NCBI GenBank assembly: GCA_947456305.1
Contig: CANGPN010000022.1
Coordinates: forward strand, 1-38,611
DNA: 38,611 bases
Direction of reading: 5' to 3'
Source: Comamonadaceae bacterium
GTDB lineage: Bacteria; Pseudomonadota; Gammaproteobacteria; Burkholderiales; Burkholderiaceae_C
The notes under the pieces are model-generated. The model ran no database searches, was not told the DNA's origin, and was given only the letters and a program-made list of their open reading frames with translations. Both the position numbers and the translations under genes were made by a program. Below, piece by piece: positions 16,602 to 24,487 of the stretch. Every line of letters begins with the position of its first letter. Positions within the stretch are counted from its first letter, which is position 1.

Positions 16602-17696
16602 ATGACCTCGACACCCCGTTTTTCCGCCGAACCGGCTTACAGCCACGGCCAGCCTGCCAAAACAGCCATCATTTACTGCAATCTGGGTACCCCGCAAGCG
16701 CCTACCGCCTCGGCTTTGCGCCGTTACCTGGCTGAGTTTTTAAGCGATCCCCGAGTGGTGGAAATTCCGCGTTTTTTATGGTTGCTGATACTGCACGGCA
16801 TTATTTTGCGGGTCCGTCCGGCCAAATCTGCACACAAGTACGCCAGCATCTGGACCAACGAGGGCTCACCGCTCAAAGTCTGGACAGAAAAACAAAGCCA
16901 GCATTTACAGGCCTTGTTTGATCCGCAGCAGATTCAGGTGCGTTATTCCATGCGTTACGGTTCGCCATCAGTCTCTCAGGTACTGGATGATTTGAAAACA
17001 CAAGGTGTCAACCGGGTCTTGGTCATGCCGGCTTACCCCCAGTACTCGGCCACTACCACGGCCAGTGTTTTTGATGCGGTCTACACTTGGGGTTTGCGCA
17101 CCCGTTATTTGCCTGAGTTCCGTTTCGTCAACCATTACCACGACCACCCGGGCTACATCAACGCGCTGGCTGAAAGCATCCGTGCCCATTGGGCGGCGCA
17201 TGGCCGCGCCGAACAACTGGTAATGAGTTTTCACGGCGTACCCGAGAGAACCTTGAAACTCGGCGACCCTTACCACTGCGAATGTCACAAGACCGCCCGC
17301 TTGTTGGCGCAAGCCCTGGCATTGAACAAAGACGAGTACAAAGTGTGTTTTCAGTCCAGGTTCGGCAAAGCCAAATGGCTGGAGCCCTACACTGAACCGA
17401 CGGTGCGCGAGTTAGGCAAGCAAGGCTGCAAATCCATAGATATCGTCTGTCCCGGCTTTGTGTGTGATTGCCTGGAAACTCTGGAAGAGATCGCCATGGA
17501 GGTCAAAGCCGCTTTTCTGGAAGAAGGCGGCTCTGCATTCAGTTACATCCCCTGTCTGAATGACAACCCATTCTGGATACAAGGCTTACAAGATATTGCC
17601 CGCATGCATTTATCAGGATGGCCGCAGGGCGCAAGCCCAGCTGAAGAACTGGCCCGGTCCCGACAAGCTGCGCTGAACATGGGCGCCAGCGACTGA
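16602..17696 (+). CDS. hemH: Ferrochelatase
   Basis: 364 residues. It inserts Fe2+ into protoporphyrin IX, the last step of heme synthesis, at the inner face of the cytoplasmic membrane. Family signs: LGTPQAPT near the N-terminus, VMSFHGVPERT with the metal-site His, HCECHKTARLLA, FQSRFGKAKWLEPYTEPTV, and GFVCDCLETLEE with the catalytic Glu. A GAGGG about 11 bases before the ATG supports the start. It follows hpnE by 13 bp, so it may share the hpnCDE transcript, and ends against the convergent RodZ-like gene 12 bp away. Confidence 0.96.
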   Translation: MTSTPRFSAEPAYSHGQPAKTAIIYCNLGTPQAPTASALRRYLAEFLSDPRVVEIPRFLWLLILHGIILRVRPAKSAHKYASIWTNEGSPLKVWTEKQSQHLQALFDPQQIQVRYSMRYGSPSVSQVLDDLKTQGVNRVLVMPAYPQYSATTTASVFDAVYTWGLRTRYLPEFRFVNHYHDHPGYINALAESIRAHWAAHGRAEQLVMSFHGVPERTLKLGDPYHCECHKTARLLAQALALNKDEYKVCFQSRFGKAKWLEPYTEPTVRELGKQGCKSIDIVCPGFVCDCLETLEEIAMEVKAAFLEEGGSAFSYIPCLNDNPFWIQGLQDIARMHLSGWPQGASPAEELARSRQAALNMGASD

Positions 17697-17708
17697 CAGC
17701 GGGCGGTC

Positions 17709-18629
17709 TTATTTGCCGCTGGTTGAAGTTGCAGCTTCGCCGGAAGTGGGACTGCCAGTTACCGCTGGTGCCGGCTTTTCTGCTGCCGGCTTTTCTGAGC
17801 TCGCTGCAGCAGGTAACACAGGACTATTGGCCACCGGGGCGGTGTTCGCAGCCGCAGCGGCAGTGTTAGGTGCCGCAGGCTGAATCTCAGCGGCTGGGCC
17901 GCCGGTCGGGCTATCGTTGGCGGCGCCGGGTACAGGCATGGGCGTAGGTACAGGCGACGCACTTTCTTGATTGGCTGCGTCGGCTTTGTCATCCAACGCC
18001 TTGGGGCGCATCCAAGCCGCTACCGCAATGGCCAGGATAAACAGGACTGCTATTTTGAGTACGTAATTGCTGCCGGCGCCGGGCGTTGCGTTGTCAACCT
18101 CGGAAGCTGGTGACTGCATATCCGTTGATTCATCCACCGGTATCAGCACGGCTTCCACGGCAGCTGGCTGAACTGGCTGCTCATGGGCATTTGCCGCGAC
18201 ATCTTGTTCTGCAGCAGCCTGGGAGACTTCCAAGTCTTCAGGCGGCTGTGCCAGAAAGTGCAGCGCCTCACTGCGCATCAGCGGAGCATGCGCAGTTTCC
18301 GGGGTTGCGTCCGGGGCAGTCAGCACACCGGCCTGCGAAGCGTTTTCCACCGGTTCGAAGGGGGCATCAGACGCTGAAGTGGGCTGAGCTATCACGGGAG
18401 GAACCTGCCCGAATAACTGATCCTCGGACATTTGTAACAGCGCAGCCACTTTGCGGGCAGCTGTCAACTTGACGTTTTCACTGTAAAAGGCGCTGGTTCC
18501 GCCTTCTTCAATCTGTTTGATTTGCTTGACTGACAAACAGGCCAAAGTGGCCAGATCGGTCATGGCCCAGCCCATGGTTTCACGCTTGAGTCGAACTGAC
18601 TGACCGTCAATATGCGAGATGTCCGACAT
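17709..18629 (-). CDS. RodZ-like helix-turn-helix membrane protein
   Basis: 306 residues. Residues about 10-75 form a Cro/CI-type helix-turn-helix (VRLKRETMGWAMTDLATLA, then QIKQIEEG). A linker rich in Ala, Glu and Pro follows, then one membrane helix (190-206) and a 100-residue Ala/Pro/Ser low-complexity periplasmic tail. This is the topology of RodZ, which links MreB to the elongation machinery, but the folded C-terminal periplasmic domain of typical RodZ is not apparent. It is the last gene of the bactofilin-M23-bactofilin run, starting 21 bp after the previous stop. A role in anchoring the cytoskeleton is inferred from topology and neighbours. Confidence 0.75.
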   Translation of the reverse strand: MSDISHIDGQSVRLKRETMGWAMTDLATLACLSVKQIKQIEEGGTSAFYSENVKLTAARKVAALLQMSEDQLFGQVPPVIAQPTSASDAPFEPVENASQAGVLTAPDATPETAHAPLMRSEALHFLAQPPEDLEVSQAAAEQDVAANAHEQPVQPAAVEAVLIPVDESTDMQSPASEVDNATPGAGSNYVLKIAVLFILAIAVAAWMRPKALDDKADAANQESASPVPTPMPVPGAANDSPTGGPAAEIQPAAPNTAAAAANTAPVANSPVLPAAASSEKPAAEKPAPAVTGSPTSGEAATSTSGK

Positions 18630-18650
18630 TCAAAGCCTTTGAACAGGAAA

Positions 18651-19112
18651 TTATTTGACGAGTAACAACTCGCCTTTGATAGAAGCGCCTTTTTGTACAG
18701 ACAAGGTCTGGTAAACCACGTGCCCGTCTACGGATGCGGAGGAAGTCACAATCAATTCGCTGCATGTAGCCGTACCGGAAAATTTGCCTTTAATATGCAG
18801 GCTGGAACAAGTGACCACGCCTTCCACTTGACCGCGCGAGCCTATAGTGAGTTCGTCCACCTGAACCTGGCCGTTGAGCGAACCCTCCACATGGATAGCG
18901 CCTTTGGCGGAGATTTCCCCGCGGAAAGAAAAACCCTCGCTCAAGATGGAGGGTTTGGCAGCGTTGGAAGAAATCATGTCCATCATTTGGGCTCTCTGAG
19001 GTTGGGCAACTGGCTGGGCTTGCGTAGGCGTTTCGACGACCGGATTAGCCACGACTGCTTCAGCTGGGGGCGGGTTGGTATTACTTGTTGCTGTTTTGGA
19101 TTTGTTGAACAT
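18651..19112 (-). CDS. Bactofilin (cytoskeletal polymer protein)
   Basis: 153 residues. An N-terminal disordered Pro/Ala/Gln-rich region (about 1-50) is followed by the right-handed beta-helix bactofilin core (about 58-150), with repeats such as GAIHVEGSLNGQVQVDELTI and GKFSGTATCSELIV. Bactofilins polymerise without nucleotide at the membrane and localise cell-wall enzymes. Its ATG lies inside the M23 peptidase gene (32-bp overlap), a sign of translational coupling and of a shared task. Confidence 0.93.
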   Translation of the reverse strand: MFNKSKTATSNTNPPPAEAVVANPVVETPTQAQPVAQPQRAQMMDMISSNAAKPSILSEGFSFRGEISAKGAIHVEGSLNGQVQVDELTIGSRGQVEGVVTCSSLHIKGKFSGTATCSELIVTSSASVDGHVVYQTLSVQKGASIKGELLLVK

Positions 19113-20127
19113 ATTGAGCAGTCCGAATCACTTTTTGTGGATTGACCGGATAACCGCCCACCAGTATCTCAAAGTGAAGATGCTTTCCGGTGGAGGATTC
19201 TCCCGTGTTTCCGATATATCCCAACAGGCTTTCGGTGGTGACTTTGTCACTCACTTTGACCGTTAATTTTGCCAAGTGCGCATACAGCGACTCTACACCG
19301 TTAGAGTGCCGGATGACCACTGTATTTCCGTATTGTGGATGATATTCTGCCATCACTACGATACCGGGCTTGACGGCTAAGACTTTGTCGTCTCCGGTTT
19401 CACTCATTAAATCGAGTCCGGTGTGGAAATGCGATTTGCCTGTGAGAGGGTGTTTGCGAATACCGAAATCGGATGAGACGCTGAAGTTAGCCACCGGCAT
19501 ATGGTTCGGCAAGGCGTACAAAACCTCGCGCAAACTGCGGTTGGTAGACAGTTCATCAGCCACTTTGCCGCGCAGCAACGGATTGGACTGAATGTCCGTA
19601 TCCATAGAAAAACCACCGCTGGAAGAGTTTTGCTGAATGATTTTGATGATTTTTTCAGTCAGGCCCGATGTTTCGAGCTGCGCCTTCAAGGTATCGTTTT
19701 CTTCGGAAACCGTGACCATGGAGGTTTCCACAAAGCGACGTATGCTCATATCGCGATCGCGAATGGTCTGGGCCAAGGCCACCATTTGCTCGTCGTTCAA
19801 AGAAACGGCTTCGCCACCGTTGTTTTCAGACGCACTGCTGAGCAAAGCGCGGTATACCTCTTTGTGTGAATGCTCCAGACGGGCGCGACTCAAGCCCAAC
19901 CAAAGCGTTGACATAGATAATACAAAAATCAGTCCGGTCAATACCAGACCGGTGACAATAAAACCACGCGCAAAATAACGCTGTACTGTGGCGGGAATAT
20001 TGAAATATTTCAGGTCTCCGCTTTGCTCAAGTATGAGCCGCACGTCCTGGTAATCGCGCGTCCAAGTACGCTTGACCAACTCCGGCAAACGGCGAGCGTA
20101 CGTTAAATAGGAATGGACTGAACGCAT
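19081..20127 (-). CDS. Membrane-anchored M23 (LytM-type) peptidase
   Basis: 348 residues. A basic N-terminus, one membrane helix (about 53-76), a coiled-coil-like stretch (about 80-170), then an M23 domain (about 220-335). Zinc and catalytic residues are visible in HFHTGLDL, SLYAHL and GKHLHFEI, so it should be an active endopeptidase that cuts peptidoglycan peptides in the periplasm. The ATG at 20127 has GGTGAG upstream. It lies between two bactofilin genes, overlapping the second. In other bacteria bactofilins and M23 peptidases act together to set cell curvature or helicity (CcmA with Csd proteins), which suggests the same here. Confidence 0.92.
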   Translation of the reverse strand: MRSVHSYLTYARRLPELVKRTWTRDYQDVRLILEQSGDLKYFNIPATVQRYFARGFIVTGLVLTGLIFVLSMSTLWLGLSRARLEHSHKEVYRALLSSASENNGGEAVSLNDEQMVALAQTIRDRDMSIRRFVETSMVTVSEENDTLKAQLETSGLTEKIIKIIQQNSSSGGFSMDTDIQSNPLLRGKVADELSTNRSLREVLYALPNHMPVANFSVSSDFGIRKHPLTGKSHFHTGLDLMSETGDDKVLAVKPGIVVMAEYHPQYGNTVVIRHSNGVESLYAHLAKLTVKVSDKVTTESLLGYIGNTGESSTGKHLHFEILVGGYPVNPQKVIRTAQYVQQIQNSNK

Positions 20128-20148
20128 GAACTCACCGTTGAAAAAACA

Positions 20149-20544
20149 TCAATTGCCAATAGGCTTTGCCTGTGGTGGCACGGCGCCGGAAGAAGCTGCG
20201 CCTGTAGCGGGCTCACTGCCTTGATGCAATGCGCCTTCAATTTCGCCTCCCTTTTCAATTTCGATTTCGGAGTAATGTATTTTTCCGACAATTTTGCCGG
20301 TAGCTCGCACAATCAGGCTTTTCTCGCTGACGATGGTGTTGTGCAATTGACCGCGTACGTCAATCAGCTTGGCAGAAACGCGGCCGGTAATGCGACCGGT
20401 CGGGCCGATCAACACCTCTTCTGCGGTCAAATCACCTTCAATCACGCCGTTTATGACTGCTTTAGACGGTACAGTGAAAGCACCTTTCACTACCACGCCG
20501 TCGCCTATAACGACACTTTCTAATGAATCTGCTGGGTTGGCCAT
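20149..20544 (-). CDS. Bactofilin, first gene of the shape operon
   Basis: 131 residues from the ATG at 20544, with AAGGAG six bases upstream; an in-frame start nine codons earlier is rejected because it precedes that site. Nearly the whole protein is bactofilin core (SVVIGDGVVVKGAF, VINGVIEGDLTAEEVLIG, GRITGRVSAKLIDVRG), with a short Pro/Ala-rich tail. It differs from the second bactofilin by lacking the long disordered N-terminus. It leads the operon with M23 peptidase, second bactofilin and RodZ-like protein. Expression probably starts in the AT-rich gap upstream. Confidence 0.93.
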   Translation of the reverse strand: MANPADSLESVVIGDGVVVKGAFTVPSKAVINGVIEGDLTAEEVLIGPTGRITGRVSAKLIDVRGQLHNTIVSEKSLIVRATGKIVGKIHYSEIEIEKGGEIEGALHQGSEPATGAASSGAVPPQAKPIGN

Positions 20545-20780
20545 ACATGCTCCTTGGCTCGATCTTAACAAAGTTCCAATATAAATTAACTGTTTTCTTG
20601 AAGCTCTTGATTTAATTGAAAAAAATTAATTCTTCAGCTTGGTTTCAAAAACAATTTCAAAAGATTGAATGCGTATTAATGAACAATTTTCTATTTGTAG
20701 ATAAACAAAAAGTAAACATTTATATCAAATTCGGGAAAATTCAGAAAAATCATTCATCTTTTGTAATTCAACAACACAAG
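20545..20780. other. AT-rich gap upstream of the bactofilin operon
   Basis: About 235 bp with long A/T runs and no open reading frame worth reporting, much more AT-rich than its flanks. It probably holds the promoter of the bactofilin operon; TTATATT near 20580 on the minus strand is a possible -10, but no good -35 pairs with it. The curvature and AT content would suit a nucleoid-protein or H-NS-type binding site. Confidence 0.5.
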
Positions 20781-20812
20781 CAGCCTAAGCAGTAGGGAAA
20801 CTGCAAAGGCTG
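20781..20812 (-). terminator. Nested hairpin after the DEAD-box helicase gene
   Basis: CAGCCT pairs with AGGCTG, and inside it GCAGT pairs with ACTGC, separated by a symmetric AA/AA internal loop and capped by AGGGAA. It begins 16 bases after the helicase stop. The following minus-strand sequence is moderately U-rich (TTGTGTTGTTG). Likely transcript end or 3' stabiliser. Confidence 0.55.
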
Positions 20813-20828
20813 GCGTGATTGGTTAACT

Positions 20829-22313
20829 TTAACTTCTTGCAGCGCTGCGGGGTTTGAAGCCATTGCCGCGCTTTGCACCGGCGAAAGACTTGCCGCCCCC
20901 CGGCTTGCCGCGACGCGGTTCGTGGGAAGGCGCGCGTGCTGGACGCTGGGTCGGTTCCAGGCCGGGGATCACTTCTGCATTGAAATTTGCCTGAATGTAG
21001 TGCTCAATGTCCATGATTTTGCGACGGTCGCGGAATTCGGCAAAAGTGACAGCCAAGCCATCACGCCCTGCACGACCGGTGCGGCCGATACGGTGCACAT
21101 AGTCTTCCTGCTTCATGGGCAAGCCGAAATTGAACACATGGCTGATGCTGGGCACGTCGATACCGCGTGCTGCGACATCGGTAGCGACCAGAATTTGTAC
21201 ACGTCCGTCACGCAAAGCTTGCAAACGGCGGTTGCGTAAACCCTGACTCAAGGCACCGTGCAAAGCAACAGCGGAAAACCCAACTTGTTGCAGGTCTTCG
21301 GCCAAAGCATCGCATTCAATTTGCGTGCTGGCAAACACAATGGCTTGGTCAATGGTGGTGTCGCGCAACCAGTGGTCGAGCAATTTGCGTTTGTGTTGTT
21401 GGTTGTCGGCCCAAAACAAGATCTGTTTGATATTGCTTTTTTGCGCCTGGGTGGATTCGATTTGCAAACGCTGGGGCGTGCGCATGATGCGGGCTGCCAG
21501 CTGTTGAATGCGCGGCGCGATGGTGGCGCTGAACATCATGGTTTGGCGGCGCGATTCGGTCAGCTTATGAATGTCAGCCAAATCTTCGGCAAATCCCAAG
21601 TCCAACATGCGGTCGGCTTCGTCGACCACCAAAAACTGCACCTTACTCAAATGCAGTTGCTTGGAGCGCTGCAAATCCAGCAAGCGACCTGGGGTAGCAA
21701 CCACCAAATCGGCATTGTGCAAACGCGCAATCTGCAAGGGGTAAGGCATGCCGCCGACCACACATGCCACGCGCAAACCTTTGCAATGCTTCACCAGGTC
21801 AATCGCGTCCTTGGCCACTTGCTGGGCCAGTTCACGGGTTGGGCACAGCACCAAGGCACTGGGGAAAGCCGGCTTCACATGGCGGGTGTCGGTCGGGTTT
21901 TTACGACGCGGTTTTTTCGGCAGTTCTTCGCCATTGGCTTTTGCCTGCTCCACTTTCAAAGCCCATTCTTTGGCTTCTTCCTTCTCAAGCGCCTGGCGCT
22001 CAATCAGAATGGTGTGCAACACAGGCAATAAAAATGCGGCTGTTTTGCCGCTGCCGGTTTGACTGGAAACCAGCAAATCGTTGGCCGGTTTGTCGGCGTT
22101 GTCTTGCAAAGCCAGGGGGATGGCTTTCAATTGCACATTGGTGGGTTCTGTGAAATTCAGGTCACGAACTGCGGCGAGCAACTCGGCGGCTAAACCCATT
22201 TGTGCGAAAGCGTTAGGCACTGCGGGTTTGTTCTCGGTAACCATAGGTGTGGTTGTATCAGGGGCGTGATCGTTCATAGCGTCAGCCGGGGAATGCAAAT
22301 TCAAATCGTCCAT
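20829..22313 (-). CDS. DEAD-box RNA helicase, RhlE-like
   Basis: 494 residues. ATP-dependent RNA unwinding in ribosome assembly or mRNA decay. Conserved motifs in order: Q-motif region FTEPTNVQLKAIPLAL, motif I SSQTGSGKT (83-91), Ia PTRELAQQ, II VDEADRMLDLGF, III SAT, and VI HRIGRTGRAGRDG. Between motifs I and Ia is an unusual charged insertion of about 50 residues (KEEAKEWALKVEQ, then KKPRRKNP). The C-terminal 70 residues are basic and Gly/Arg/Pro-rich, an RNA-binding tail. It stands alone with a long leader containing palindromes, which suggests its own regulation. RhlE is the closest type; the exact subfamily is uncertain. Confidence 0.93.
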   Translation of the reverse strand: MDDLNLHSPADAMNDHAPDTTTPMVTENKPAVPNAFAQMGLAAELLAAVRDLNFTEPTNVQLKAIPLALQDNADKPANDLLVSSQTGSGKTAAFLLPVLHTILIERQALEKEEAKEWALKVEQAKANGEELPKKPRRKNPTDTRHVKPAFPSALVLCPTRELAQQVAKDAIDLVKHCKGLRVACVVGGMPYPLQIARLHNADLVVATPGRLLDLQRSKQLHLSKVQFLVVDEADRMLDLGFAEDLADIHKLTESRRQTMMFSATIAPRIQQLAARIMRTPQRLQIESTQAQKSNIKQILFWADNQQHKRKLLDHWLRDTTIDQAIVFASTQIECDALAEDLQQVGFSAVALHGALSQGLRNRRLQALRDGRVQILVATDVAARGIDVPSISHVFNFGLPMKQEDYVHRIGRTGRAGRDGLAVTFAEFRDRRKIMDIEHYIQANFNAEVIPGLEPTQRPARAPSHEPRRGKPGGGKSFAGAKRGNGFKPRSAARS

Positions 22314-22355
22314 TGTGTTTTAGCCCGCACCAGAAAAGGTGAGGCGGCTCCGTTC

Positions 22356-22429
22356 AAAGGTTGGAAAAAACATCAACCTTCAAACAAAGCATGCTGCAAA
22401 TGATTTGCAACGCGGCTCCAAAAGAGCCC
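22356..22429 (-). promoter_or_regulatory. Palindromes in the helicase leader
   Basis: Three inverted repeats lie in the 212-bp gap upstream of the helicase gene: AAGGTTG/CAACCTT with a ten-base loop (about 22356-22379), a 15-base palindrome TGCAAATGATTTGCA (22395-22409), and GGCTC/GAGCC (about 22415-22429). In the RNA they can form consecutive hairpins. A protein-binding site or autoregulatory leader is plausible. Confidence 0.4.
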
Positions 22430-22525
22430 AAGGTGTGAGGAGGATGTAGCAATGTCGCACCGTCAAGTGCAACTCAGGGTATTCTCGCACGAAAAGCGGA
22501 TACTGTTGCGCTTATTTAAGACTAC

Positions 22526-23113
22526 TTACAGGTTCAGGAAATGCTCGCGGTAATGCGCAAGTTCGTCTATGGACTCATGCACATCGGCTAGGGCCGTATG
22601 GCTTTGCTGTTTTTTGAATGATGCATACACCTCTGGCTTCCAGCGTTTGGACAATTCCTTCAAAGTGCTGACATCGAGGTTCCGGTAGTGAAACCAGCCC
22701 TCCAGCTTAGGCAGGTACTTGAGCAAAAACCGTCTGTCCTGCCCGATGGTGTTGCCGCACATGGGTGCCACGCCTTTGCTGACGTATTGCTTCATAAACG
22801 CGATCAATTGCTCCTCAGCTTGCGATTCGGTGAGGGTTGAGGCTTTGACTTTGTCTATCAAACCGCTTTTGCCGTGCGTGCCTTTGTTCCAAGCATCCAT
22901 TCCGGCCAGCAATGCATCGCTTTGGTGAATCACAAGCACCGGCCCTTCGATGCGTGGAGTTAAATCTGGACCGGTGATCACAATGGCGATTTCCAACAAT
23001 CGCTCCTTGTCAGGGTCCAGACCGGACATTTCGCAGTCCAGCCACACCAGGTTATTGTCATTTTTGGCCAGGCTAGCGGCGGCGATTGCAGCATTCGTAT
23101 TTTCTGAAGTCAT
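22526..23113 (-). CDS. orn: Oligoribonuclease
   Basis: 195 residues from the ATG at 23113; a TTG six codons upstream is less likely. Orn is a 3'-5' exoribonuclease that turns 2-5 nt RNA fragments, including pGpG from c-di-GMP breakdown, into mononucleotides. DEDDh catalytic residues appear in [11 protein letters not shown] (Asp26, Glu28), [13 protein letters not shown] and [11 protein letters not shown]. Length is normal (about 180). It is divergent from the M48 protease gene. Confidence 0.96.
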   Translation of the reverse strand: MTSENTNAAIAAASLAKNDNNLVWLDCEMSGLDPDKERLLEIAIVITGPDLTPRIEGPVLVIHQSDALLAGMDAWNKGTHGKSGLIDKVKASTLTESQAEEQLIAFMKQYVSKGVAPMCGNTIGQDRRFLLKYLPKLEGWFHYRNLDVSTLKELSKRWKPEVYASFKKQQSHTALADVHESIDELAHYREHFLNL

Positions 23114-23230
23114 ACGGACATTGTCCCTCAAGCATCTGCTGAAAACCCGTCTGAAGGAAAATACACATCACCCCGCCAGATGGCAAACAGTTTTGCTGTC
23201 CTTCCGGTCAAAGCCTCTACACTCATCAAA

Positions 23231-24487
23231 ATGAACCCACCTATGAATTTCACTTTGCTGTTCGCAACATTGCTGCTGGTTAATTTGTTGCTCAAACTCT
23301 GGCTGGCCAATCGCCAGATCCGTCACGTAGCCAAACACCGTGAAGAAGTGCCTGCTGATTTCGCCCAATCCATCAGCCTGCCCACCCACCAAAAAGCCGC
23401 CGACTACACACTGGCCAAACTGCGCTTGGGTCATTGGGATCTGGCGTTAGATGCCTTGGTGCTGCTGGGCTGGACCTTGCTCGGTGGCTTGAGCCTGTTG
23501 GACAGCTGGCTAATGGACATAACAGGTCCCGGCATGCTGCAGCAACTGCTGCTGGTCAGTGGCTTTATGCTGGTCACCGGCGCTTTGAATCTGCCGGTGT
23601 CTTATTACCAAACCTTTCATTTGGAACAACGTTTCGGTTTCAACAATATGACTGTCGGTTTGTGGATCAGCGACTTATTCAAAAGTACTTTGGTCGGCGC
23701 AGTGCTAGGCCTGCCTCTTATTTGGGCTGTGCTGCAACTCATGCAATCCGGCGGCAGCCTGTGGTGGTTGATGGCCTGGGCTTTGCTAGTGGCTTACCAG
23801 TTGTTTGTCATGTGGATTGCGCCAAATTTCATCATGCCGCTGTTCAACAAATTCCAGCCCCTGGAAGATGCCGAACTCAAAGACCGGGTAGATGGTTTGA
23901 TGCAACGCACTGGCTTCAAATCAGACGGTTTTTTTGTCATGGACGGCAGCCGCCGCTCGGCCCATTCCAATGCGTTTTTCACCGGCCTGGGCAAGCAAAA
24001 GCGGGTGGTGTTTTTCGATACCTTGCTCAAAACCTTGAGCCCCAGCGAAATGGAAGCCGTGCTCGCACACGAACTCGGGCACGCTAAGCTCAACCACATC
24101 CCGAAGTCTTTGCTGCGCAGTTTTCTGGTCACACTGGTAGGCATGGCGGCTTTGGGCTGGCTCAGCAGCCAGTTGTGGTTTTTTGAAGGACTGGGTGTCA
24201 GGCCGCACGCCCTGTCTGCCAACGACGCACTGGCTTTGCTGTTGTTTATGCAAGTCGTTCCTTTGCTCACCTTCATCACCACGCCATTGCGCGCGGCCCG
24301 CTCGCGCCAGCATGAATTTGAAGCCGACGCATTTGCCAGTCAGCATGCGAACGCTGCCGATTTGAAACAAGCGCTGATCAAGCTCTACCAGGACAACGCG
24401 TCCACGCTGACCCCGGATCCGCTGTATGTGACTTTCTACCATTCACACCCGCCTGCCTCGCAGCGCTTGGCTCGTTTGACTGCATGA
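23231..24487 (+). CDS. M48-family integral membrane metalloprotease (Ste24-like)
   Basis: 418 residues from the ATG at 23231 (MNPPMNFTLL); the longer upstream frame is unlikely. At least four membrane segments precede the active site (about 5-25, 70-92, 103-122, 150-200). Zinc ligands and catalytic Glu are in HELGH (280-284), with the third ligand in EFEADAFA (about 357). It matches bacterial relatives of CAAX prenyl protease 1, which act in membrane-protein quality control. The stop overlaps the rsgA start (ATGA). Confidence 0.93.
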   Translation: MNPPMNFTLLFATLLLVNLLLKLWLANRQIRHVAKHREEVPADFAQSISLPTHQKAADYTLAKLRLGHWDLALDALVLLGWTLLGGLSLLDSWLMDITGPGMLQQLLLVSGFMLVTGALNLPVSYYQTFHLEQRFGFNNMTVGLWISDLFKSTLVGAVLGLPLIWAVLQLMQSGGSLWWLMAWALLVAYQLFVMWIAPNFIMPLFNKFQPLEDAELKDRVDGLMQRTGFKSDGFFVMDGSRRSAHSNAFFTGLGKQKRVVFFDTLLKTLSPSEMEAVLAHELGHAKLNHIPKSLLRSFLVTLVGMAALGWLSSQLWFFEGLGVRPHALSANDALALLLFMQVVPLLTFITTPLRAARSRQHEFEADAFASQHANAADLKQALIKLYQDNASTLTPDPLYVTFYHSHPPASQRLARLTA

